Assembly: GCA_017539765.1 (NCBI GenBank)
Contig: JAFYCH010000054.1
Location: forward strand, 1-5,790
From: Clostridia bacterium
GTDB lineage: Bacteria > Bacillota > Clostridia > Christensenellales > UBA1242
Reading direction: 5' to 3'
DNA length: 5,790 nt
The first letter of the stretch is position 1. Each line of letters opens with the position of its first letter. The notes below the pieces were generated by a model, which saw nothing but the letters and a program-made list of their open reading frames with translations, was not told the origin of the DNA and ran no database searches. The position numbers and the translations under genes are program-made. Shown one piece after another: positions 1 to 5,790 of this stretch.

Positions 1-54
1 AGCTTTTTTATGTAAAAAAATGTTTAAAAAATATGCGTATTTTTGATATGTTAC

Positions 55-87
55 AAAAAACTATGCACAATAAAGTGCATAGTTTTT
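55..87 (-). terminator. Rho-independent terminator of the VirB4-family gene
   Basis: A perfect 13-bp inverted repeat (56-68 with 75-87) encloses a 6-base loop. Read on the minus strand, the stem core CTATGCAC/GTGCATAG is followed by a run of six T. It begins 16 bases after the TAA stop of the ATPase gene. The other strand also gives a T run (83-87), so it could act in both directions. Confidence 0.9.
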
Positions 88-103
88 GTATTCAAAACCT
101 GCT

Positions 104-2788
104 TTATTCTTTTGATTTATATCTGTCTTCAAAGAAGTTTTTGGTCTGGAACATTTGTCTTATGGCATCAAGTGCCTCAATTTTTAAGAATACACGAGAA
201 TTTGCTGATGTAATAAAGAACACCTCACCACGATTTGCCTGAACAATTGCATTTTGCTCGTCTTCGTTGATACCACCTGCGTTTCGATAAAGGTCTACAA
301 GGTCACTCATATCATTTGGAGCAAGTGGCAAAACCATTGTGTATTGACTTGCATTGATGATTGCAGTACTTTGTTTTTGAATTGCTGCCGAACCTACGAA
401 GTCCTTAATATTCTGAGTGATAATAATTTGCATTCCGTCATATTTTCTGATACGTTTTGCAAGGTCTTCCATGAAGTTTAACGCAATTGGATATTCTTCA
501 TCAATAAAGACGTGGGCTTCGTCGACTGCAATGATAATTTTTCTTCTGCCTGGGTCGGCTTCGCCATAACCCATCATGGCATTGTAGTCTTTGTTTCTGA
601 TAATCTCATTGTTAAGGAATCGTAAAACAAGAAGCATCTGTGCATTTGCAAGTGTTTTGTTGCTGTTTGCAAGAAGTGAACGGAAACTGAAAACAACAAA
701 GTTTTCTTTTGTTTGAAGAGTCGTTGGACCATTCCACAAATTTGAATTTCTTCCACCAGTTGCGAACTTTTTGATGTAAAGCTCCATTGTTTGATAAATA
801 CGCTTAATATATTCATCTTTTTCTTTGTCCATATCTCTTGTAATAAGCCTATACAAATCGTCAAAGATTGGGAAATCTTCTGGAGTAAGTTTGTCAAAAT
901 CTGAATTACTGTCAATACCCTTTTCTTTGTAACATTCAATAACCAAACTGTTAATTTTTTCAAATGCGTCACTTGAAATACCTGACAAAATAATATGGAA
1001 GAACTCCTCAAGGAATTGCAAGTGTGCTGAATAGTCGTCAAGTGCAACTTCACTGTCATCATCACTCTTCAAACTTGGAGTGATGTGGAAAGGATTAATT
1101 CTTCCCTGAAGTCCACTACCTACGTCAATTGTCTTTCCACCAAGATTATGAGCCAAATTTACATACTCACTTTCTGGGTCAAGAACGAAAATACGGCTAT
1201 TATCTCCAGCAAGATTTGACAGAATATCTTTTGTGGCAAATGATTTTCCACCTCCAGATTTTCCGATGACCATCATATTACTGTTAACACGTTCTTCGTC
1301 ACGTCTAAAGAAGTTAACAAAGACACGTCCACTTGCGTTATAACCCAAATAGAAACCGCCTGGATCGCTTACTACATTTGAAATGAATGGGAACATACCA
1401 GCGAGTGGTGTTCCATTTATGCCTCTGGTAAAGTTTTTTACAGAGTTTACGCGGGAAATATTGCTGCTTACAAAGGCGTCAACCTGCCTGCCGAACATTT
1501 CACTGAACTTGAAGCCATTTTGCTTTAAAAGGGCTCTCATCTCTTTTTTCATATCACTTTCACAAGTGATTAAAACGTTACATTTAAATAAATTTTCATT
1601 ACTATTTTTGATATCTATCAAAAGTTGTGTCAATGTTTTAAGATGAGTATCGTTTTCAATTTGCTTACTTGCACGTGCAGAGTACATATTTTTTGTTTCC
1701 ATTTCAAGAATGGCTTTATCAACTTCCTTTTCTGCATCAAAACGCATCATTGGCTTGATTTTTACAACAACTTTTGTTGATGGCATTGCAAACAAAGAAT
1801 ATGCCCAAGCATTGCCAACTTCCAAAGGATAGTCAGTAATACAAAAATGTCTGTATTCCTTGCCATTTATAAGCGTATTTGCGGCTCTGAATTGAACTTT
1901 TTCTGGCATAGTCCAATCAACCAAACCTTCTGAACCTTTTGATTCCGCTTCTTTTTCATCAAAATCTTTGGTGTAATTTGCTTTAAGAAAAATACCGAGT
2001 TCTTTTGTTCTGCAAATGTGGCTTCTGATTGGTGTTTGTCCACCTTGAAGTTCTGATTGAATGCCCTCTACTGTGTCATAAAGTGCAGTTTTATCTTTAT
2101 CAAAAACAACCAAATAGAAACAATCTTCAAAAAGACGATTTACTTCATTTGCGTTAATATATTGTTCTGCTCTTGACTGGAACACAAATGTTCTTCCATC
2201 AAGTTCTTTTTCAGTAATTTCTTTGTTTTCATATGCTTCGAGAAGTGCTGAATACTTCTTTTCGTCATCTTCTATGAAATCATCATACAAAACAGCTTTG
2301 TTAATTTTTACAAGTTCACAATCTTGCTCTACACTAAGTCTGCCAAGTGCCCTTTGAAAACTTCTGATGTAGGCATCTTGTTTGTCTTCTGTAAGCAAGA
2401 AAAACTCAACTGGAGTTATTCTGATAACCATTCCAAAATATTCACCATAATCAAGATATCGGTCATCAACAATATGCTCGTATGGAATAAGTGTTTTTAC
2501 ACTTTCATAGCCCTTAATTTTGTCACGAGAATACTTCTTTTTGAAGGCAAAAAACCTGAAAAGCAATACGGTTGTATAATATGCCCTTTCGCCATCTGCA
2601 ACTGGTATGTATAGCATGATAATAAATGCCAAAGCAGCAAGAGCGATAAACCATTTGTTTGGAATATTACTTGTGATAATAAGCACGAGGACCGCAATTG
2701 CAATCATACCAATGACAACGTCAGGAATTGTAACGTGTGGCAAAAGTTCCATTTTTATTTTGGTTTTTCTAGGAATATATCTAACCAT
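104..2788 (-). CDS. virB4: VirB4-family conjugation ATPase with fused N-terminal PrgI-like membrane domain
   Basis: This is the 894-residue motor ATPase of a type IV secretion system, expected at the cytoplasmic face of the membrane, powering channel assembly and substrate transfer. Residues 1-85 carry two hydrophobic helices (about 23-40 and 46-62) between an IPR start and a basic FKKKYSR exit; this pattern fits the PrgI/VirB3-like family, so I infer a natural fusion. Residues ~100-450 form the VirB4 N-terminal region. The C-terminal motor has Walker A GKSGGGKS (509-516), LDPESEY (536-542), INPF (564-567), Walker B IIIAVDEAH (751-759, D756/E757), the TQN motif (791-793) and RGEVFFI (853-859), so all expected ATPase motifs are intact. 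The start is supported by GGGAG six bases upstream; Met13 has no such site and would lose only the extreme N-terminus. It lies 271 bases after the VirB6-like gene, with its own promoter and terminator. VirB4 assignment is very sure; the PrgI label is fairly sure. Confidence 0.95.
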   Translation of the reverse strand: MVRYIPRKTKIKMELLPHVTIPDVVIGMIAIAVLVLIITSNIPNKWFIALAALAFIIMLYIPVADGERAYYTTVLLFRFFAFKKKYSRDKIKGYESVKTLIPYEHIVDDRYLDYGEYFGMVIRITPVEFFLLTEDKQDAYIRSFQRALGRLSVEQDCELVKINKAVLYDDFIEDDEKKYSALLEAYENKEITEKELDGRTFVFQSRAEQYINANEVNRLFEDCFYLVVFDKDKTALYDTVEGIQSELQGGQTPIRSHICRTKELGIFLKANYTKDFDEKEAESKGSEGLVDWTMPEKVQFRAANTLINGKEYRHFCITDYPLEVGNAWAYSLFAMPSTKVVVKIKPMMRFDAEKEVDKAILEMETKNMYSARASKQIENDTHLKTLTQLLIDIKNSNENLFKCNVLITCESDMKKEMRALLKQNGFKFSEMFGRQVDAFVSSNISRVNSVKNFTRGINGTPLAGMFPFISNVVSDPGGFYLGYNASGRVFVNFFRRDEERVNSNMMVIGKSGGGKSFATKDILSNLAGDNSRIFVLDPESEYVNLAHNLGGKTIDVGSGLQGRINPFHITPSLKSDDDSEVALDDYSAHLQFLEEFFHIILSGISSDAFEKINSLVIECYKEKGIDSNSDFDKLTPEDFPIFDDLYRLITRDMDKEKDEYIKRIYQTMELYIKKFATGGRNSNLWNGPTTLQTKENFVVFSFRSLLANSNKTLANAQMLLVLRFLNNEIIRNKDYNAMMGYGEADPGRRKIIIAVDEAHVFIDEEYPIALNFMEDLAKRIRKYDGMQIIITQNIKDFVGSAAIQKQSTAIINASQYTMVLPLAPNDMSDLVDLYRNAGGINEDEQNAIVQANRGEVFFITSANSRVFLKIEALDAIRQMFQTKNFFEDRYKSKE

Positions 2789-2794
2789 ATCTAT

Positions 2795-2799
2795 CTCCC
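2795..2799 (-). promoter_or_regulatory. Ribosome binding site deciding the VirB4-family start
   Basis: GGGAG on the minus strand lies six bases before the ATG at 2788. It fixes the start at the first Met, which keeps the complete PrgI-like N-terminus. Confidence 0.85.
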
Positions 2800-2828
2800 G
2801 TTATAGTTTGCACTAAAATATATATTTA

Positions 2829-2857
2829 ATTATATAATAATAATTAAAACTTGTAAA
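2829..2857 (-). promoter_or_regulatory. Sigma-A-type promoter of the VirB4-family gene
   Basis: On the minus strand TTTACA (2857-2852, 5 of 6 to TTGACA) is followed by exactly 17 bases and a perfect TATAAT (2834-2829). Transcription would start near 2822, giving a leader of about 34 bases that contains the GGGAG site. The surroundings are very AT-rich, which raises chance matches. The perfect spacing, and the position just after a terminator and before the gene, support it. Confidence 0.75.
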
Positions 2858-2975
2858 ATAAATTGAGAAAATATTTATACAATAAATACAATTAAGATTT
2901 TGTATTATTTATCGACATCGTAAAATTTTGAAAATAATCATATCAAACTAATTAAATAAACTATAAGAGATATAA

Positions 2976-3006
2976 AAAATTAAGGGTCCAATCGACCCTT
3001 AATTTT
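2976..3006 (-). terminator. Rho-independent terminator between the two genes
   Basis: A perfect 13-bp inverted repeat (2976-2988 with 2994-3006) encloses a 5-base loop. Its GC-containing core on the minus strand is AAGGGTC/GACCCTT, and the second arm runs into a TTTTTT tract. It lies 53 bases past the TAA stop of the VirB6-like gene and upstream of the ATPase promoter, so it should separate the two transcripts. The + strand lacks a matching T tract beyond TTTT. Confidence 0.88.
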
Positions 3007-3059
3007 AAATGAATTTTGAAGAAAACTGTGTATCGCAATTAGTTTCTAAATAAGGATAA

Positions 3060-5615
3060 TTAATCTTTCTTATTTAGTTTTTCTAATTCTTCCACCAATC
3101 TCTTTAATTCTTCTTGATTCTTAGCAATAGAATCTTGAGCAGATGTTATTGTTTGTTCAGTTTTTAGATATCCCGAAAGACCGCCTATTTCGTCTCTCTT
3201 TCTTTTAGCATCTTCAATTTCACGTTGTAATCTTTCAATAGCATCTTGTTTGTCTTTAATTTTTATTAACAAACTATTTTCTTTAACATTTCTAGCCAAT
3301 TCTCTTTGTTCTTGAAGCTTAAGTTGTTCCATAGCTCTTTGCTCTTGAATTCTAGCTTGTTCCATAGCTCTTTGCTCTGCCACTTCTTCTGCATGTTGCT
3401 CTGCACTCTTTTTGCCAGATTTTGCGTCTTTAAGGTCTTTCTTGTATTCTTCTAATTTCTTACGTGCATTTGCTGAACCTTTTGTCCAATTGAATGCATC
3501 ACCTATCTTACCTTTGCCAGTAGCAATTCCAGCAATTGCAGAGAATAATCCACCAACACCGTTTCTGAACCCTCTTATGAGATTAGAATTATGAAGGCCT
3601 CTCAAGAAACCACCTGCTTTTATCATACCTCGACCAAACTTTGTATGACCCTTAAGCTTATCGTCAAGATCCTCTTTGTATTTCTCATTTTCAATACTAT
3701 TAAATAGGCTCTTGCTAGCTTTATCGTACCTCTCGTACTTGTCTTTAGCTTTAGCAGCAGCTTTTTGTTCTACTGAAAGTCCACCACCAGCACCACTGCC
3801 AGCTCCGTTCATAGAATTGCTTTCTGCACCAACAGAACTTGGTGCACCTGCTGCTCCACTTGCGTCACCACCGCAAGCAGCTCCACCAGTATCTCCGCCA
3901 GCAGGTGCACCGTTCATTGAATGTTGTTCAGCACCAACTGCACCTGGTTCTGTAGCTTTGCTATCTTCGCCACCATTGCCTTCGCCTTCATTAAGAGCTT
4001 TCTCTTTAGCAAGTCCCTTTGCATCCTTCCTCATTTGTATACTTCTATCTATTGCACCAATGCCTTTGCCAGCCAAACGTGCCGCGCCTACAACTGCACC
4101 AGCACCAATTGCAAGTCCAGCACCAGCTCTTTTTGCAAAGCCACTAGATGCACTTGCACCTGCACCAGCAGCGTCATTAGCACCAATGATGCTTGCAATT
4201 GTTTTGCTTGCGTCCTTAAAGAATAACAATCCAGCGACAACAATAAGTACTCTTGCCAAATAATTTGCAAATCCTTTTATCATTGGAATATTTCCAAGGA
4301 TTCCCAAATCGCCATTATTAGCAAATACAGTAATTTCTTTTATAATTGGAAGCAATGACAGGAATATGTTCATAACAACAACTGTTGAATATGCTGACAA
4401 TGTTTCTTTTATAAATTCAGTTCGCCATCTTTCCAACGCTTTTCCTTCATCTATTGGATATATCGCACACACAGGTGCCGATATAACAAATAATGTGGTA
4501 AGCATAAACAAACGTTTAATAAGACCAAGCACTGTAACAAGCAATGTGTATGCACAGAACAGCATTGCAATGGTTGAAATAAAATAATCAAATGTTCCTA
4601 AAGTTAGATCATAGTAGTAATACACAAGACCAGCATTGTACACTGAAAAAGTGATTTCTGCTGTATAAGGAATCAAAACTTCTCCATTATCATTAGTTAT
4701 AGATTCGCTTCGAGAAGCATAATCATTGCTTCCTCCATAATCTATATCTTTATAATCAACCTTGACATTATCAGCAAGTGCTCCACCGTAATATGTAGAT
4801 AATGCCGAGAATTTTAAAGTATGTTGGATAGGACTCATATTTTCCATTTGAGCTTTAGTTATTATCGCTCCATTTTCAAAAAATGCATCAATTTTATCCG
4901 CTGCCCTTCTACCCGTCAGAGAATTTCCACCGTCATCTAAAAATATACCAAAGTTTCCATATCCACTTTCTGCACCGCCATCACTTTGTCCAGTTAGCAC
5001 ATCACCAAAACTGCCAAGTTCATATGGATTATTATCACGGTCGGCACCATTATTTTCACTCATACGTGCTCTGTTTGCGTTATAACCACCTACAAGAAAC
5101 ATCTGTGAAGCCAATGAGCCACTACCGCCTCCAGTTGCACCATCAATAGCTCTCAAAAGTGCATTACCTATAAAGATACCAAACATACAAATCACAGGCA
5201 CAAGCACAAAGTTTGCAAGTCCTCTGAATGCATTTTTGATAACCTTACGCTTATTGTTGTTGCCATCTTTTGCAAATTCTGTTTTGATTGTTCCAACAAA
5301 AGTAGCAATAATCAAAATGAAAGCTGCCAAAAGAGCAAGTGATATTAACAAATTCTTAACGATTGGATGTTGAAATAAATAATATACCAAATCACCCTCT
5401 ACCACTTTGTTGCCAACCATCAATCCATCTGAAAGACCTGCAAACTTACGAAAAATAAGTTGACAGATGTCTGCGATCTTACCAACTGCACAAACAATTA
5501 AATAATAAATCAGACGTGAAAATAACTGTCCAAGTCCACCAAAAAGTTCTGTCCAACTATTTCCATTGAAGAGATTAAAACCCCATTTTAACAACTGATT
5601 GAACTGTACTGGCAT
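3060..5615 (-). CDS. VirB6/TrbL-like polytopic channel protein with coiled-coil tail
   Basis: An 851-residue membrane protein, probably the inner-membrane channel component of the type IV secretion system whose ATPase is the next gene. Hydrophobic segments lie near residues 32-55, 87-110, 131-152, 344-366, 368-386, 404-425 and 449-467. A Gly/Asn/Asp/Ser-rich loop of ~190 residues (153-343) between the third and fourth is probably extracytoplasmic, because the loop before it (111-131) is strongly basic. After the last helix come a Gly/Ala-rich stretch (481-520), a Gly/Ala/Ser linker (551-612) with two SMNGA repeats, a basic segment (615-715) and a charged coiled coil (713-851) with 11-residue repeats. 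This architecture, a hydrophobic core plus long soluble tail, resembles Tn916 Orf15 and the mycoplasma ICE Mbov_0396 family; the latter comparison is from memory. No enzymatic motif or signal peptide is evident. The start is set by AAGGAG seven bases upstream. Role is inferred from topology and neighbour, not from a conserved motif. Confidence 0.85.
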   Translation of the reverse strand: MPVQFNQLLKWGFNLFNGNSWTELFGGLGQLFSRLIYYLIVCAVGKIADICQLIFRKFAGLSDGLMVGNKVVEGDLVYYLFQHPIVKNLLISLALLAAFILIIATFVGTIKTEFAKDGNNNKRKVIKNAFRGLANFVLVPVICMFGIFIGNALLRAIDGATGGGSGSLASQMFLVGGYNANRARMSENNGADRDNNPYELGSFGDVLTGQSDGGAESGYGNFGIFLDDGGNSLTGRRAADKIDAFFENGAIITKAQMENMSPIQHTLKFSALSTYYGGALADNVKVDYKDIDYGGSNDYASRSESITNDNGEVLIPYTAEITFSVYNAGLVYYYYDLTLGTFDYFISTIAMLFCAYTLLVTVLGLIKRLFMLTTLFVISAPVCAIYPIDEGKALERWRTEFIKETLSAYSTVVVMNIFLSLLPIIKEITVFANNGDLGILGNIPMIKGFANYLARVLIVVAGLLFFKDASKTIASIIGANDAAGAGASASSGFAKRAGAGLAIGAGAVVGAARLAGKGIGAIDRSIQMRKDAKGLAKEKALNEGEGNGGEDSKATEPGAVGAEQHSMNGAPAGGDTGGAACGGDASGAAGAPSSVGAESNSMNGAGSGAGGGLSVEQKAAAKAKDKYERYDKASKSLFNSIENEKYKEDLDDKLKGHTKFGRGMIKAGGFLRGLHNSNLIRGFRNGVGGLFSAIAGIATGKGKIGDAFNWTKGSANARKKLEEYKKDLKDAKSGKKSAEQHAEEVAEQRAMEQARIQEQRAMEQLKLQEQRELARNVKENSLLIKIKDKQDAIERLQREIEDAKRKRDEIGGLSGYLKTEQTITSAQDSIAKNQEELKRLVEELEKLNKKD
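3324..3378. repeat. 33-nt-period tandem duplication encoding an 11-residue coiled-coil repeat
   Basis: An identical 22-base segment occurs at 3324-3345 and again at 3357-3378, offset by 33 bases, inside the VirB6-like gene. It encodes the 11-residue unit EQRAMEQxxxQ twice (residues 747-757 and 758-768), followed by a partial third copy, EQREL (769-773). Near-identical DNA suggests a recent in-frame duplication. The 11-residue spacing is typical of hendecad coiled coils. Confidence 0.85.
3801..3935. repeat. Two copies of a GAExxSMNGA repeat in the Gly/Ala-rich linker
   Basis: Residues 561-570 (DNA 3906-3935) and 596-605 (DNA 3801-3830) of the VirB6-like protein read GAEQHSMNGA and GAESNSMNGA. 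They are 35 residues (105 bases) apart and set in Gly/Ala/Ser-rich low-complexity sequence. The DNA copies have diverged at several positions, so this duplication looks older than the coiled-coil one. Function unknown; it may only be a flexible spacer. Confidence 0.7.
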
Positions 5616-5622
5616 AGATTTT

Positions 5623-5628
5623 CTCCTT
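5623..5628 (-). promoter_or_regulatory. Ribosome binding site deciding the VirB6-like start
   Basis: A full AAGGAG on the minus strand lies seven bases before the ATG at 5615. It follows a run of A and abuts the -10 region of the promoter candidate. Confidence 0.88.
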
Positions 5629-5634
5629 TTTTTT

Positions 5635-5663
5635 ATTATAACAAATAAATTTATTGTTGTGAA
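5635..5663 (-). promoter_or_regulatory. Candidate sigma-A-type promoter of the VirB6-like gene
   Basis: On the minus strand TTCACA (5663-5658, 5 of 6 to TTGACA) stands 17 bases before TATAAT (5640-5635), which is preceded by TGT, giving an extended -10. The predicted start, near 5628, falls at the 5' edge of the ribosome binding site, so the leader would be only ~13 bases. A weaker alternative further upstream pairs TTGATT (5734-5729) with TATTTA after 17 bases. The gene might also be reached by read-through from beyond the window. Confidence 0.5.
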
Positions 5664-5688
5664 TACTTTTTTTTAAATTTCTATAAAA

Positions 5689-5710
5689 ATTTATAAAATA
5701 TTTTATAAAT
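5689..5710. repeat. 22-bp perfect AT-only palindrome upstream of the VirB6-like gene
   Basis: The half-site ATTTATAAAAT is followed directly by its exact reverse complement, with no loop. It lies 26 bp upstream of the -35 element of the candidate promoter. It could be an operator or bent-DNA element. All bases are A or T in an AT-rich stretch, so chance is a real possibility, and it lacks the GC-rich stem of a terminator. Confidence 0.5.
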
Positions 5711-5790
5711 AGTGCTGTTTTTTTGAATAATCAAGCGTATAAACAGTCTAAAATCAAGAATTTAAGCGAAAAAATATTGATTTGTTTGAG

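Larger units (their letters stand above)
2789..3059. other. Intergenic gap between the VirB6-like and VirB4-family genes
   Basis: The gap holds the terminator at 2976-3006, the promoter at 2829-2857 and the ribosome binding site at 2795-2799. Between terminator and promoter there is only very AT-rich DNA with an imperfect inverted repeat (2881-2891 and 2900-2910, 9 of 11 paired, 8-base loop). I see no gene in it on either strand. Confidence 0.7.
5616..5790. other. Noncoding AT-rich upstream region of the VirB6-like gene
   Basis: No supported gene lies here; minus-strand frames entering from the right edge stop within about 20 codons. It holds the promoter candidate, ribosome binding site and palindrome listed separately. 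It also has the 7-mer AATCAAG twice in direct orientation (5729-5735, 5752-5758), an inverted AATCAA (5777-5782), and a CTGTTT/AAACAG inverted repeat (5715-5720, 5741-5746). The end of an upstream gene could lie just beyond the window. Confidence 0.6.

Noticed and set aside
26..44. A small hairpin AAAAATA-TGCG-TATTTTT past the ATPase terminator
   Set aside because: The stem is A/T only with seven pairs in AT-rich DNA, and no T tract follows that would make it a convincing terminator.
574..1065. A 163-codon minus-strand frame inside the ATPase gene
   Set aside because: It overlaps the intact VirB4 motor domain in another frame, has no recognisable motif, and is low-complexity in the manner of shadow frames.
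2804..2815. TAGT-GCAA-ACTA mini-hairpin in the ATPase leader, considered as an RNA control element
   Set aside because: A four-pair stem is too short to be meaningful, and it does not cover the ribosome binding site.
3676..4263. A 195-codon open frame on the + strand rich in Pro, Ala, Ser and Leu
   Set aside because: It is the antisense shadow of the Gly/Ala-rich part of the VirB6-like gene, whose codons lack stops on the other strand. I see no ribosome binding site or promoter, and its composition is explained by the real gene.
5715..5746. CTGTTT/AAACAG inverted repeat considered as a terminator of an upstream gene
   Set aside because: The six-base arms are 20 bases apart and the T run lies within the left arm and loop rather than after the hairpin, so it does not fit an intrinsic terminator on either strand.
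1..5790. CRISPR arrays, tRNA or rRNA genes, insertion sequences, oriT or attachment sites
   Set aside because: No regularly spaced repeats, conserved RNA sequence, transposase frame, relaxase nick-like region or terminal repeats were seen; the window is filled by the two conjugation genes and short AT-rich gaps.

Overview
The window is AT-rich and holds two large genes, both on the minus strand, that encode core parts of a Gram-positive type IV secretion (conjugation) machine. The AT-rich intergenic DNA, strong AAGGAG/GGGAG ribosome binding sites, consensus-like sigma-A promoters and the protein types point to a low-GC Bacillota (Firmicutes) host. All eight tryptophans in the two products are TGG and no TGA interrupts about 1,745 codons, so TGA is a stop here and this is not a mycoplasma using code 4. 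The likely source is an integrative and conjugative element (ICE) or conjugative plasmid. No integrase, relaxase, oriT or attachment site is visible, so the element type is inferred.

Layout in the direction of transcription (right to left): 5790-5616 is a noncoding AT-rich leader with a 22-bp perfect palindrome and a promoter candidate; 5615-3060 encodes an 851-residue polytopic membrane protein of the VirB6/TrbL type with a Gly/Ala-rich linker and a long charged coiled-coil tail; 3059-2789 is an intergenic gap holding a strong rho-independent terminator and then a near-consensus promoter; 2788-104 encodes an 894-residue VirB4-family ATPase whose first ~85 residues look like a PrgI/VirB3-like two-helix membrane domain; 103-1 holds a second strong terminator and then nothing recognisable.

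Together the two proteins would form the inner-membrane channel (VirB6-like) and its energising ATPase, anchored by the fused PrgI-like domain (VirB3-VirB4 equivalent). The order channel protein then ATPase recalls the VirB6-like/VirB4-like pair of mycoplasma ICEs (Mbov_0396/Mbov_0397 families, from memory) and, in reverse order, orf15/orf16 of Tn916. The least usual features are that each gene seems to be its own transcription unit, the PrgI-VirB4 fusion, and the repeat-built coiled-coil tail of the channel protein. I see no wholly new system; this looks like a divergent conjugation module.
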